From the NCBI GenBank assembly GCA_014332815.1, contig JACSZT010000002.1, forward strand, positions 105,716 to 169,715: a DNA stretch of 64,000 nt. Reading direction: 5' to 3'. Positions 1-8,275 of this stretch are shown piece by piece. Every line of letters begins with the position of its first letter. The first letter of the stretch is position 1. Source of the DNA: Weissella confusa (GTDB lineage: Bacteria; Bacillota; Bacilli; Lactobacillales; Lactobacillaceae). A program made the translations under genes and the position numbers. The notes beneath the pieces were generated by a model. That model searched no databases. It was given only the letters and a program-made list of their open reading frames with translations, and was not told the origin of the DNA.

Positions 1-263
1 ATTCCCTTCACCAAACGGCTAGCCGTGCGTTCAACCCGTACCACTGTCTTGGCATCTGCCCCGTTATATTCAGCACGCAAGCGCCAAATTAAAATGCCAC
101 CAGCGACTGTTTCCAGAAATGCATCAAGACCAAATGCAATCAACAAAATTGACCCAGCGTGAATCCCCGCAGACACACCAAGCACAAATTCAATCGCCAT
201 CCATGCCATTGAAATCACTTCTAATTGAATGCCCCGCGCTAATAATTTCTGTCGTACTTCCAT
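1..263 (-). CDS. Cation-transporter-like membrane protein, 5' part only
   Basis: The gene starts at ATG 263 and runs off the left edge after 87 codons. A GGGGAG Shine-Dalgarno sits just upstream on the minus strand. The visible N-terminus has two hydrophobic segments, around residues 15-35 and 38-58. The second contains FGLDAFLETVAGG, resembling the D/E-containing metal-site helix of the cation diffusion facilitator superfamily (Co/Zn/Cd transporter-like proteins). Family assignment is inferred from this short stretch; the C-terminal half is not visible, so substrate is unknown. Confidence 0.6.
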   Translation of the reverse strand, partial: MEVRQKLLARGIQLEVISMAWMAIEFVLGVSAGIHAGSILLIAFGLDAFLETVAGGILIWRLRAEYNGADAKTVVRVERTASRLVKG

Positions 264-343
264 TTCATTTTCTCCCCGTTCAATACATGTCATTTATTTC
301 ATATGTTTATTATAACATAAGTTTGAGAAAAAGTGCACAATTC

Positions 344-381
344 AAAAAACGACCCTGGTTGTTAACCCAAGGTCGTTTTTT
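344..381. terminator. Bidirectional hairpin terminator
   Basis: Arms AAAAAACGACC (344-354) and GGTCGTTTTTT (371-381) form a perfect stem with A/T runs on both sides. On the minus strand it lies directly after the stop of the amino acid permease gene. Confidence 0.85.
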
Positions 382-396
382 GTTTCACGTGGAACA
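381..396. promoter_or_regulatory. parS: parS-like ParB-binding site 1
   Basis: TGTTTCACGTGGAACA; its reverse complement TGTTCCACGTGAAACA is identical to the classical Bacillus subtilis parS consensus. It abuts the terminator between two transcription units. It is one of eight such sites in the window. Confidence 0.8.
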
Positions 397-402
397 AATC
401 GA

Positions 403-1800
403 CTAATTCATTCGTGAATGTTTCATGCCGTACGTTAAGTACAAAATAATTCCCAATACAAACCACACTAGCGCTGCCACTAATGTCTCAAGATGTAATT
501 GTGTAATCAAGAAAAACGTGAACAACGCTGACAAAATTGGCAATACCGGATAGCCTGGCATCTTGTAACCGTCTTGGCGCACATCCGCACGCTTACGCAA
601 TGGTAAGATTCCCAATGACACCACCATAAACGCCAACAATGTACCCATATTCACCAAATCAACCAACTTCTCTAGCGGTACGAATCCACCAAAGAACGCC
701 ACGACAATCGTTGCAATTCCCAACGCACGTTCTGGCTCACCTTGCTTGCTCAACTTGCCTAGTCCACCTGGGAGCAGACCGTCACGACCAACAGCATAAA
801 TCAATCGTGAAGAAGCATATAGCATCGTCACCATCATTGTGAACATCCCAATCAACGCACCAATTGTGATGATTAAGGCGGCCCAATGTTGGCCAACTTG
901 TTGCATCGCAAATGCTGCCGGATCAGCGACATTCAACTTTGAGTAATGCACCATTCCCGTCAAAACTAGTGCAACTAACCCGTACAAAACAGCGGCCACA
1001 ATCAATGTCCCGATAATCCCAATTGGCATATCACGCTTCGGATTTTTCACCTCAGCAGCCGTCGCTGACAAAGCATCAAACCCTAGAAAGGCGAAGAACA
1101 CCATCGACGTTCCAGCGAAGACACCTTGAATACCGAATGCACCATCCATGCGCTTGGGAATTAACGGGGTCAAATTATCAGCTTTGATAAAGAAAAATCC
1201 GACAATAATGAACAATATAATAATACCGATTTTTAAGAGCACCATGGCATTTTGAACGCGCTTAGACTCGGTCATTCCCCCTCGCAACAGCAGCCCAATT
1301 AACAAGACGATCACAACTGCCACAATATTCACGACCGTTCCTTCAGCCGGATTATAAGCACCTGACAACGCGGTTGGCAACTTGAAGAATGGCGACATCA
1401 GATTAGCAAAGTAGGCTGACCATCCTGTCGAAACAGCTGCCACGCCCAAGGCATATTCCAAAATCAATGCCCAGCCAAGAATCCATCCAATTACCTCACC
1501 AAAGATAACATTACCGTATGAATAAGCTGATCCAGCTACCGGCATTGCCGAAGCCGTTTCAGAATATGCCATCGCCACCAACCCAGACACAACAGCTGCG
1601 ATAATAAAACTAAAAATCACACCTGGTCCGGCTGTCGTTGCAGCAACCGTACCTGGCAAAATAAAAATACCAGTTCCAATAACCGCCCCAATTCCTAATC
1701 CAATTAAATCTTTAGCCGTTAAAGACTTCGAAAAATCCGCATCGCTCTTCAAATAAGTCTCTAACGATTCTTTACGAAACATCCGCTTTAGTAACGACAT
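403..1800 (-). CDS. APC-family amino acid permease (YfnA-like), attenuator controlled
   Basis: A 465-residue polytopic membrane protein of the amino acid-polyamine-organocation superfamily. The N-terminus has the family's GIGAVIGTGIFILPG helix-1 motif (about residues 35-49) and later the FFAFLGFDALSATAAE motif of helix 6. About 12 hydrophobic segments are present, the normal count. I chose ATG 1800 rather than the upstream in-frame ATG 1854 because AGAGGTG lies 8 bases before it and 1854 falls inside the leader terminator. The gene stands alone between two terminators. Its 5' leader holds an intrinsic terminator and an 18-codon reading frame with five Phe and one Tyr codons, so I infer uptake of Phe, Tyr or a related amino acid. 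Sequence family alone would not give the substrate. Confidence 0.88.
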   Translation of the reverse strand: MSLLKRMFRKESLETYLKSDADFSKSLTAKDLIGLGIGAVIGTGIFILPGTVAATTAGPGVIFSFIIAAVVSGLVAMAYSETASAMPVAGSAYSYGNVIFGEVIGWILGWALILEYALGVAAVSTGWSAYFANLMSPFFKLPTALSGAYNPAEGTVVNIVAVVIVLLIGLLLRGGMTESKRVQNAMVLLKIGIIILFIIVGFFFIKADNLTPLIPKRMDGAFGIQGVFAGTSMVFFAFLGFDALSATAAEVKNPKRDMPIGIIGTLIVAAVLYGLVALVLTGMVHYSKLNVADPAAFAMQQVGQHWAALIITIGALIGMFTMMVTMLYASSRLIYAVGRDGLLPGGLGKLSKQGEPERALGIATIVVAFFGGFVPLEKLVDLVNMGTLLAFMVVSLGILPLRKRADVRQDGYKMPGYPVLPILSALFTFFLITQLHLETLVAALVWFVLGIILYLTYGMKHSRMN

Positions 1801-1839
1801 ATAAACACACCTCTTCCCAAATGACAAAAGCCCCAGTAA

Positions 1840-1884
1840 ATAAAAAGCACGCATCAGATACCAATTCAGTATCCGATACGTGCT
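1840..1884 (-). terminator. Leader terminator (attenuator) of the permease gene
   Basis: In RNA sense, AGCACGUAUCGGAUAC (1884-1869) pairs with GUAUCUGAUGCGUGCU (1861-1846) over 16 bp including two G-U pairs, followed by UUUUUAUUU. It lies 40 bases before the permease start codon, so RNA polymerase must read through it to express the gene. Confidence 0.85.
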
Positions 1885-2053
1885 AAATGAGTTTCATACA
1901 AACTAATTGCTTAGTCGTCTGATGTCTCACACACTCGGATACTTTACCGTCATCCGAGTGTTCAACGCAAAATAACTTTACGATTGATTCGGATGACTAA
2001 CCGAAAAACGTAAAGTAGAAAAACGCTTGCGTTGATGACATAACTAATTGCAT
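1885..2053 (-). promoter_or_regulatory. Five-segment attenuator leader with competing hairpins
   Basis: In RNA sense hairpin A has three stacked stems: TCAACGCAA (2035-2027) with TTGCGTTGA (1970-1962), ACTTTACG (2016-2009) with CGTAAAGT (1982-1975), and TTCGG (2005-2001) with CCGAA (1992-1988). Hairpin B pairs ACACTCGGAT (1961-1952) with ATCCGAGTGT (1940-1931). Two alternatives are perfect 9-bp matches: GTCATCCGA (1997-1989) with TCGGATGAC in B, and AGTATCCGA at the 3' arm of B with TCGGATACT in the terminator's 5' arm. The chain A, B, terminator therefore toggles. The left arm of hairpin A lies inside the leader peptide frame. Confidence 0.82.
1997..2053 (-). CDS. Phe/Tyr-rich leader peptide
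   Basis: An 18-codon frame, ATG 2053 to TAG 1997, reads MQLVMSSTQAFFYFTFFG. AAAGGGA lies 9 bases before the ATG. Codons 11-17 are TTT TTC TAC TTT ACG TTT TTC, five Phe and one Tyr in seven codons, much like the pheL leader of enteric bacteria. The frame overlaps the left arm of hairpin A. It is too short to be found by length-based gene calling. The peptide is inferred to be a ribosome-position sensor and not a functional product. Confidence 0.78.
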   Translation of the reverse strand: MQLVMSSTQAFFYFTFFG

Positions 2054-2125
2054 GAATTTCATTCCCTTTGACTTTGATTAACGCCGATTCACTTTGAATC
2101 AACGGCCCCTTTAAATGACCCCCTA

Positions 2126-2154
2126 AGCATATGATATCCCTGACAATTCGTCAA
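2126..2154 (-). promoter_or_regulatory. Putative promoter of the permease leader
   Basis: TTGACG (2154-2149) and TATGCT (2131-2126) with a 17-base spacer on the minus strand. It would start the transcript near 2120, just before the leader peptide and hairpins. Confidence 0.5.
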
Positions 2155-2296
2155 CAACTTATCGACACTGACTTTTTGTAACCATACCGAAACACATTGC
2201 AAGCCGGATACTCGTTTTTCTACAAAAAATAAGTTTATAATAGAAATCAAGTAGTTTGGCGCTGAACCAAACTGAGTCTAAAAATGAGGTGGTTTC

Positions 2297-3538
2297 ATGT
2301 CGATTCGCACGTATCATAATGCGCAAGTCTACGATGTTGCGCAAGAAAAATTTATTCCTAATTCATGGTTCACCGTTGATTTGACCAGTGGTCGTATCAC
2401 ATCTACCGGTGTTGGCACAGCTCCTGCGGAAGGCCAAGAACTTGTCGATCTTGAAAACAAGTTTGTAATACCTGGTATGATCAATACCCACGTTCACATC
2501 ATCAACAAGGTGTTCCCATACGGTCCTAAGGCATCTCGTTCAAGTTAGCTTGAGATTGCGATGCAAGCCCAAGCTAACTTGAACGAGATGTTGGCTTCTG
2601 GTGTCACTTACACGCGTGTCCTTGCGACAGCCAATAGCTTTGACATCGGCATCCAAAAGATGACGTTGAATGGTCAATGGCGCGGTACTGGTGTTGTGGC
2701 ATCTGGTCGTGCCTTTTCAACCATTGGTGGTCACGCTTCAAAGATCGGTGAAGCATTGACTGGTCCGGAAGAATTCCGTGCTGGTGTGCGTCGTCGCATC
2801 GAACAAGGTGCCCATGCCATCAAGTACATGGCTTCTGGTGGTATCGCCTTCGATCAGTTCGAACAACCTGATATGCCACAAATGACGGAAGCCGAAATGG
2901 CCGCTGGTGTTGATGTTGCCCACCGTCGTGGTATCAAGGTTGCCGCTCACGCTGAAGCATTGCAAACCGTTAAGGAAGCTTTGCGCGCTGGCGTCGATTC
3001 TGTTGAACACGCCTTTGTCATTGACGATGAAGCGTTGGACTTGTTCCTTTCAACTGGCACTTATTTGACACCAACTTTGGTTGCACCATACGTCATCATC
3101 AAGCGTGGTGATGGTTTGTTGCCACAATGGATGGTTGATAAGGCTTACAAGTGGGTTGATTCTCACTTCGAAGCTTTCGGTAAGGCAGCAAAGAACGGCG
3201 TTAATTTGGCGCTTGGAACCGATGCCGGTTCACCATTGAACGGTTATGCGGATACGGCTTTGGAAGCTGAATTGTGGTCAATTGCAGGCGCAACAAACCA
3301 ACAAATTTTGCGTGCCCTATTCACCAACGCGGCTGATTTGCTTCAAATCAGTGATGATTATGGTGAGCTAGTACCTGGTAAGATGGCCGACTTCGTTATG
3401 TTCGATGCCAGCCCACTTGCTGATATTAAGGTTTTGCAAGATCCAAAGCGCGTTGCTAAGTTTGGTGAATTCGTTGATACAACTGGATTCCAAAACCCAT
3501 TTATTTTGCCACTTGATAAGGGTCACTTGGCCTACTAA
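2297..3538 (+). pseudogene. Amidohydrolase-family metal hydrolase broken by an in-frame TAG
   Basis: Start ATG 2297 has GAGGTGG 7 bases upstream. Translation runs 83 codons, through the metal-binding NTHVHI motif, and meets TAG at 2546-2548. The same frame reopens immediately and continues to 3538, so without the stop the protein would be 413 residues, normal for prolidase/imidazolonepropionase-like amidohydrolases. The distal part keeps GHAS, KYMASGG, the ligand-type HAEA and VEHAF histidines and GTDAGSP. A single T-to-A change of a TTG Leu codon would explain the stop. The C-terminal piece lacks the HxH ligands and is unlikely to be active alone. It could be a true strain-specific nonsense mutation, a sequencing error, or suppressed; the rest is undecayed, so it is recent. 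Confidence 0.82.
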
Positions 3539-3547
3539 AATGCAGAC

Positions 3548-3589
3548 AAAAAGACGAGACGAACAGATTGATGTTCATCTCGTCTTTTT
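3548..3589. terminator. Convergent terminator
   Basis: AAAAAGACGAGA (3548-3559) and TCTCGTCTTTTT (3578-3589) pair, with a further GAAC/GTTC inner match. It serves the amidohydrolase from one side and the DnaQ-type gene from the other. Confidence 0.85.
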
Positions 3590-4142
3590 ACTTTGCCCAG
3601 ACTTTTTGCATAGCCGCAAAGACTGCTAGCGTTGCGCGTGAATCTGCCAACGCACGGTGCTTTTGCGTGCCAATTTCAACTTCATATTCGTCAGCTAAGC
3701 CGGCCAATGAAATATCATTTGGATTACCATTCAATGCACGGTGAATTTGCTGTGTATCAAACACCTTGCCGTTGGTCTTCCACTTACCCAAATCGTTGTA
3801 GCGGAGACCTTCCTTAATCAATTGGACATCCCCATCAACAATCGCGTGACCAACAACCGGATAATCGCCGACAAATTTCATAAAACGTGTCAACGCGCGT
3901 TCTTCAGCCATACCGTTTTGAATCATTTCCAACGTAATCCAGCCATCATCACCGCCCATTGATTGTGAGATGAACTTAAATGATGCCATCCCGCTCCCCA
4001 TTGGCGGATTGTTGACAATCACGGAAAACTTTTCAATATCTTGCCCGGTTGTCACCTTTAAAGCACCGATTTCGATAATTTGATTACTGCCGTTCATTTC
4101 CAAATCAAAAACGACGTAATTTTTTAGTTCTGTAAAAAGCAT
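3588..4142 (-). CDS. DnaQ-family 3'-5' exonuclease
   Basis: A 184-residue protein with the DEDDh exonuclease motifs: FDLEMNG (D13, E15) in Exo I, GHAIVDGDVQLI in Exo II, and KHRALADSRATLAVF with His and Asp in Exo III. Length equals an isolated epsilon-type domain, with no polymerase or helicase fusion. It is probably a stand-alone proofreading-like or RNA/DNA-trimming exonuclease in the cytoplasm. The gene is monocistronic and convergent with the amidohydrolase. Which nucleic acid it acts on cannot be told from sequence. Confidence 0.85.
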   Translation of the reverse strand: MLFTELKNYVVFDLEMNGSNQIIEIGALKVTTGQDIEKFSVIVNNPPMGSGMASFKFISQSMGGDDGWITLEMIQNGMAEERALTRFMKFVGDYPVVGHAIVDGDVQLIKEGLRYNDLGKWKTNGKVFDTQQIHRALNGNPNDISLAGLADEYEVEIGTQKHRALADSRATLAVFAAMQKVWAK

Positions 4143-4264
4143 ACCCTACTCCCAATCGTTAACTATGTTAACAGTATAACCCCTCAAGAAACCGAATGCT
4201 TGCATTTATTAAAGGGAGGCGTAAAGTTATCACTAACAATACGTAAAGAAAAGGAACTTTTTTC

Positions 4265-4630
4265 ATGCGCTCTTTAGCAAAATTCAATAAGCTACGCCGC
4301 AACTTCAACATGGAAAGCCACCGCAAGTTGCAACTCGATGAGCATGGTGTAACCGATGTTTACGACGGTGTTCAAGTAACCGTTCTAGTTAAGGACGATC
4401 AAGCAACGATGATTTTTATCGACTCTGAAGATGCCGATAACGATGAAGCTGGTCGCGCTTTCGTTGCCTTTGAGCACGGTATGAGCTGGTCATCACAAGA
4501 ATTCTACAACGCCTACATGGCCGTTCACGAGAATCCAGATGAGCCAGCTGTCGCCACGGCCAACGGTATTCAAGTGACTCACAAAATCGACGCTAATGGC
4601 TTGCACATCAAGATTGTGCCAGCTCCTTAA
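4265..4630 (+). CDS. Hypothetical protein, 121 aa, paralogue of the 46.8 kb gene
   Basis: A small soluble acidic protein with no recognised domain. ATG 4265 is preceded by AAAGGAAC. The middle reads FVAFEHGMSWSSQEFYNAYM, which matches the spacing and residues of FQGFEFGMHWMHPSFIGAFL in the 126-aa protein at 46813-47193; both proteins end in a short beta-rich tail. This suggests a small paralogous family of unknown function. No signal peptide or membrane segment is visible. An alternative start at the internal Met 16 is possible. Confidence 0.75.
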   Translation: MRSLAKFNKLRRNFNMESHRKLQLDEHGVTDVYDGVQVTVLVKDDQATMIFIDSEDADNDEAGRAFVAFEHGMSWSSQEFYNAYMAVHENPDEPAVATANGIQVTHKIDANGLHIKIVPAP

Positions 4631-4663
4631 AAAAATTCCGTCTCAGTTGAGACGGAATTTTTT
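4630..4663. terminator. Convergent terminator
   Basis: AAAAAATTCCGTCTC (4630-4644) and GAGACGGAATTTTTT (4649-4663) form a 15-bp perfect stem with a 4-base loop between two converging genes. Confidence 0.9.
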
Positions 4664-4669
4664 GTTTTA

Positions 4670-5164
4670 TTATGACAACGGCACACCGTTGTATTGTGTA
4701 TCAACTGCGGCCACATTATCCATTAGATAATGTTCAACGGCCACCTTGTATGGCACTTCATTTTCATAGGCAAAAGCCGTTAGCTTCGTGAATTCAGGTG
4801 AATTCATGTGCCAAACTTGCTTCACACCAACTTCAAGCAAGTGGTTGTGTAGTAAACCAACAATCGCCTCGAATTGACGTAATTCGCGTGCGTTCGCATC
4901 GTAAATGTTATACAAGTTAAATGAACGATTTTCGATGTTGGCCAACATCACCAAACCTTGGGCAGCAGTACCACGCGTTTGGCCAGTCACCTTATACATG
5001 GTTGGGGTTGGATAAGCGCGATTGCTTGGGTAAGCCACAGCTTGTGCTTCCAATGCATGCAACTTTGCGATAACTTGTCCAGCAACTTCAGGTCGAACGC
5101 CAGTCTTCACCAAAATGTTTCCGAATGACATCATAAATGCTTGTGTGTGTACTGTCCCTGCCAT
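4670..5164 (-). CDS. Hypothetical protein, 164 aa
   Basis: The start at ATG 5164 is supported by AAGGGGG upstream on the minus strand. The sequence is soluble with mixed alpha/beta character and no signal peptide or transmembrane segment. I do not recognise a domain. Noticeable features are a cluster of aromatic residues (YNIYDANAREL, HMNSPEF) and histidines. It is a single-gene unit with its own terminator. Confidence 0.7.
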   Translation of the reverse strand: MAGTVHTQAFMMSFGNILVKTGVRPEVAGQVIAKLHALEAQAVAYPSNRAYPTPTMYKVTGQTRGTAAQGLVMLANIENRSFNLYNIYDANARELRQFEAIVGLLHNHLLEVGVKQVWHMNSPEFTKLTAFAYENEVPYKVAVEHYLMDNVAAVDTQYNGVPLS

Positions 5165-5285
5165 AATTAACTTGCCCCCTTGTTAACGTGTTCTCTGTTA
5201 TTAAAAGTCTAAGTTTATGACGCAAGGCATAGAAAATTCAAAAAGTTCACAGAATGAAACAAATTAGAGTCATTTTTACGCAAAA

Positions 5286-5310
5286 AGCGTCAACCACGCG
5301 GGTTGACGCT
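5286..5310 (-). terminator. Terminator of the yeiH-type gene
   Basis: AGCGTCAACC (5286-5295) pairs with GGTTGACGCT (5301-5310); on the minus strand the stem is followed by TTTTTG just after the transporter stop codon. Confidence 0.82.
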
Positions 5311-5315
5311 TATTT

Positions 5316-6311
5316 TTAGTGCATTAATAACGTGATCAAACCAAGCGCTAGGACGACTTGGAAAATGATTGTCACCAAGCCATATCCTAGGAAAGTTGCC
5401 CCGGAAGACTTGATTGTGGCCCACTTCAAATTCAGACCAATGCCGGCCAAATTGACAATACCAAAGAAACTCGTGACTTCATGTGCTGTGCCGGTTAGCA
5501 CATGTGGCAAACTCACGAATGAATTGATGACTACCAAGACGATAAACGTCACCACAAACCATGGTACTTTGACCTTCGACGTCGGCGCGACACCTTCAAC
5601 CGGCGTCGCCTTCGTGGCATAACGTGACATCAAAATGACAACCGCTGACAGCAAGACAACGCGCAACATCTTGAAGATTGGTGCATACGTCACGACGTCA
5701 CCACCGACCAAGGAAGCTGTACCTGATACTTGTCCGACCGACTGCACCGTTCCACCAATCAATGCACTGACCAACATGTCGTTATGGTGCAACAACTCTG
5801 GCCCGATAACTGGCAAAACAAACAGCAAGACAACACCAGCTAGCGAAACCGTTGCCACGGCCGTGCGACGTTGATTATCACTTGCCCCAATTGCTGGTGC
5901 GACTGATGCGATGGCACTTGATCCACAGACTGCATTTCCAGCACCCATCAACATCGCTGATTGTGGTGCCACCTTAAAGACGCGCCCACCAATCCACATG
6001 ACAAATAGAATCGTCGCCGTCATTTGTAGCAAGATGAAAATCACACCTGACCAGCCCAATGTCGCCATATTATTAAGCGTCACATTCAGTCCAAGCACCG
6101 CAATTCCAATTTCAATTGGGTACTTTTCTGCCCACTTCACACCGGCGTTCCAGCGTTCGTGTGCAAACAACGTGTTTCCCAAAACGATTCCCATCAACAT
6201 CGCTAACGCCTCGCCACCCAGCGAAGGCAAATATGGTGATAACAATTTCGCCACAATAGACACCGCCAAAGTTAGCAAAATACCTGCCACCATATTACGT
6301 TTAATTGCCAT
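5316..6311 (-). CDS. YeiH/UPF0324-family membrane protein (putative sulfate exporter family)
   Basis: A 331-residue polytopic protein with about 10 hydrophobic segments. Diagnostic stretches are LGLNVTLNN, GAGNAVCGSSAIASVAPAIGA and GTVQSVGQVSGTASLVG, all typical of the YeiH/PSE family. Length is normal. Family members are only provisionally described as anion exporters, so the substrate stays open. The acetyltransferase gene lies 64 bases upstream on the same strand, and the two may be cotranscribed. Confidence 0.85.
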   Translation of the reverse strand: MAIKRNMVAGILLTLAVSIVAKLLSPYLPSLGGEALAMLMGIVLGNTLFAHERWNAGVKWAEKYPIEIGIAVLGLNVTLNNMATLGWSGVIFILLQMTATILFVMWIGGRVFKVAPQSAMLMGAGNAVCGSSAIASVAPAIGASDNQRRTAVATVSLAGVVLLFVLPVIGPELLHHNDMLVSALIGGTVQSVGQVSGTASLVGGDVVTYAPIFKMLRVVLLSAVVILMSRYATKATPVEGVAPTSKVKVPWFVVTFIVLVVINSFVSLPHVLTGTAHEVTSFFGIVNLAGIGLNLKWATIKSSGATFLGYGLVTIIFQVVLALGLITLLMH

Positions 6312-6375
6312 AATACTTCTCTCCTCGAATAAACTACTTTTCCTAGTGTACTACTATTCGACTGAAGATAATGGT

Positions 6376-6948
6376 TTATTCCACTGAACGTTGCATATGT
6401 GTGTAATGATGCTCACCAATCATGAGCTCGCTAACTGGTTCAAATCCTTCGCGTTCGTACAACGCACGTGCCTTTGGGTTGCCATCATCCACATTAAGCC
6501 CGATGACTTGTTCACCTTGTGCTTGCGCCACAGCTGGCAAAGCAGCCAATAGCTGTGTTCCAACGCCCTTACCACGGGCTGTCTCGGACACCGAAATCGA
6601 ATCAAGATACCATTCTTGTCCCACCGTTTCTTTGTCCGGGAACAACTCCGCTAACTCTCCAAAACGGTCAGCCAGAAGGCGTTGCAAAGATACATCCAAA
6701 TAAGGCTCTTGCTTCGCTGGATAACCAAAGGCCACCCCGACAATAGCACCACTCATTTCCGCTACCGTTGCATGCTTATGTGAGTAACGTGCCGTGTCAT
6801 CAGCTAATGCACTATCATGTAGTAATTGTTCAATATTGTCACGACCAAGCTTTTCCACCATTGGAATTTGCATTTGGTCAATAATTGTCATTTCTAAATG
6901 GACAATTGCCCCTGTATCAGCAATTGTTGCTGGTCGAATTGTAATCAT
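6376..6948 (-). CDS. GNAT-family N-acetyltransferase
   Basis: A 190-residue protein with the GNAT fold. The acetyl-CoA pyrophosphate-binding motif A is seen as SISVSETARGKGVGTQLLAA, followed by NVDDGNPKARALYEREGFEP, the standard motif B. The N-terminus (ITIRPATIADTGAIVHLE) is a typical first strand and helix. It probably acetylates a small amine or protein in the cytosol; the acceptor cannot be predicted. It may head a two-gene unit with the YeiH-type transporter. Confidence 0.85.
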   Translation of the reverse strand: MITIRPATIADTGAIVHLEMTIIDQMQIPMVEKLGRDNIEQLLHDSALADDTARYSHKHATVAEMSGAIVGVAFGYPAKQEPYLDVSLQRLLADRFGELAELFPDKETVGQEWYLDSISVSETARGKGVGTQLLAALPAVAQAQGEQVIGLNVDDGNPKARALYEREGFEPVSELMIGEHHYTHMQRSVE

Positions 6949-7148
6949 AATATCTTTCCCCCCATCACTCTAGTTTAACGGCTTTATTCAGGTCTGCCCA
7001 CTAGTTTTTTAGGAATTGTCTACTTTGGATATGTAAACGCCTTGAAAGGACCCGCAAAACCCTTTAATATTGTAAATGTCCCAGTTTGGATTGCGGAAGA
7101 TCGAGCCGCATAAATGAAAATATAAATGTTTAGAGAAAGGATTTAGAC

Positions 7149-8210
7149 ATGGTTAAAGCAAAGTCAGCTTACTGGCAAGGCGTTGTCGATGAAGCACAAA
7201 ATCACCCTAAGGTTCCTGGTGTTGAGAAGACCCCATTCTTCTCACTAGCACCAATGGAAGCCGTTACGGATACGGTTTTCCGTCGCGTTGTCGAGAAGGC
7301 AGCTGCGCCTGACGTTTACTACACAGAGTTTACGAACGCACGCAGTATTTCACACCCCAAGGCAAAGTTTACGGTCCAAGGTCGTCTACACGTTGATAAG
7401 AGCGAAAAGATGCCCGTCGTACAAATTTGGGGAAACCGTGGTGAAGACTTCGAAAAGTCATCACTTGAATTGCGCGACCGCGGCTACAACGCCATCGATT
7501 TGAACATGGGTTGTCCGGATTCAACGGTTATCAAGAATGGAGGCGGATCAGATTTGATTCGTCACTACGATTCAGCAAAGGAAGTTATTGGCGCAGCTAA
7601 GACAGCTGGTTTGCCAGTGTCTGTTAAGACTCGTTTGGGCTTTAACGACATCGAAACGTTCCGTACTTGGATTCCATTCTTGTTGCAACAAGACATTCAA
7701 GTTTTGACAGTTCACTTGCGTACGCGTAAGGAAATGTCAAAGGTTCCAGCCCACTACGAGTACATCGATGAAATCGTTAAGATGCGTGATGAAATCGCAC
7801 CTGATACGTTGTTGCAAATCAACGGTGATATCAAGACTCGTGAAGAAGGTTTGGAACTAGTTCGTCAACACCCTGGTGTTGACGGTGTCATGATTGGCCG
7901 TGGTGTTTTCGAAAACCCATTTGCCTTTGAAATCATGCCTACTGAACACACTTTGGATGAAACGTTGGCTTTGTTGCGTTTGCAACTTGACCTATACGAT
8001 GAGTTCACGGCTGAGTTCGGTCCAATGCACTTCCAAAAGTTGAAGCGCTTCTTCAAGATTTATGTTCGTGGCTTTGCCTACGCCTCAGATTTGCGTGTGG
8101 CTTTGATGGACACGAACACAACTGACGAAGTTCGTGCACTTTTGGACGAATTCGATAAGCAATGGGAAGCCAAGAAGGCTGAAGATGCTGTCGCAATCGA
8201 AGCAAAGTAA
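7149..8210 (+). CDS. tRNA-dihydrouridine synthase
   Basis: A 353-residue FMN enzyme reducing uridines in the tRNA D-loop. The barrel starts with FSLAPMEAVTDTVFRR (residues 31-46), and the catalytic Cys lies in DLNMGCPDSTV (C122). GVMIGRGVFENPF near residue 250 is the FMN phosphate-binding region, and the C-terminal helical tRNA-binding domain follows. The start ATG 7149 has GAAAGGATTTAGAC upstream. It is a single-gene unit ending in a perfect palindromic terminator. The DusA/B/C class is not assigned. Confidence 0.9.
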   Translation: MVKAKSAYWQGVVDEAQNHPKVPGVEKTPFFSLAPMEAVTDTVFRRVVEKAAAPDVYYTEFTNARSISHPKAKFTVQGRLHVDKSEKMPVVQIWGNRGEDFEKSSLELRDRGYNAIDLNMGCPDSTVIKNGGGSDLIRHYDSAKEVIGAAKTAGLPVSVKTRLGFNDIETFRTWIPFLLQQDIQVLTVHLRTRKEMSKVPAHYEYIDEIVKMRDEIAPDTLLQINGDIKTREEGLELVRQHPGVDGVMIGRGVFENPFAFEIMPTEHTLDETLALLRLQLDLYDEFTAEFGPMHFQKLKRFFKIYVRGFAYASDLRVALMDTNTTDEVRALLDEFDKQWEAKKAEDAVAIEAK

Positions 8211-8218
8211 ATAATCAT

Positions 8219-8244
8219 AAAAGCCCGCACGCGTGCGGGCTTTT
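8219..8244. terminator. Terminator after the dus gene
   Basis: A perfect palindrome, AAAAGCCCGCACG with its complement to 8244, flanked by T on the plus strand and 8 bases after the stop codon. Confidence 0.88.
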
Positions 8245-8275
8245 ATTGTAAGACCAGAAAACTAGAGGTGCTGCC

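Noticed and set aside
119..406. Plus-strand ORF of 95 codons at the left edge
   Set aside because: It is antisense to the cation-transporter-like gene, has no ribosome site, and its 3' part runs through the terminator and parS site.
2088..2129. Minus-strand 13-codon ORF (MLRGSFKGAVDSK) before the Phe-rich leader ORF
   Set aside because: Its ATG overlaps the -10 element TATGCT, so it would not be within the transcript.
1801..2160. Lysine riboswitch or T-box for the permease leader
   Set aside because: No L-box core (AGAGGUGC, AAGAGUA) and no T-box GGGUGG sequence are present; the Phe-rich ORF with competing hairpins explains the leader better.
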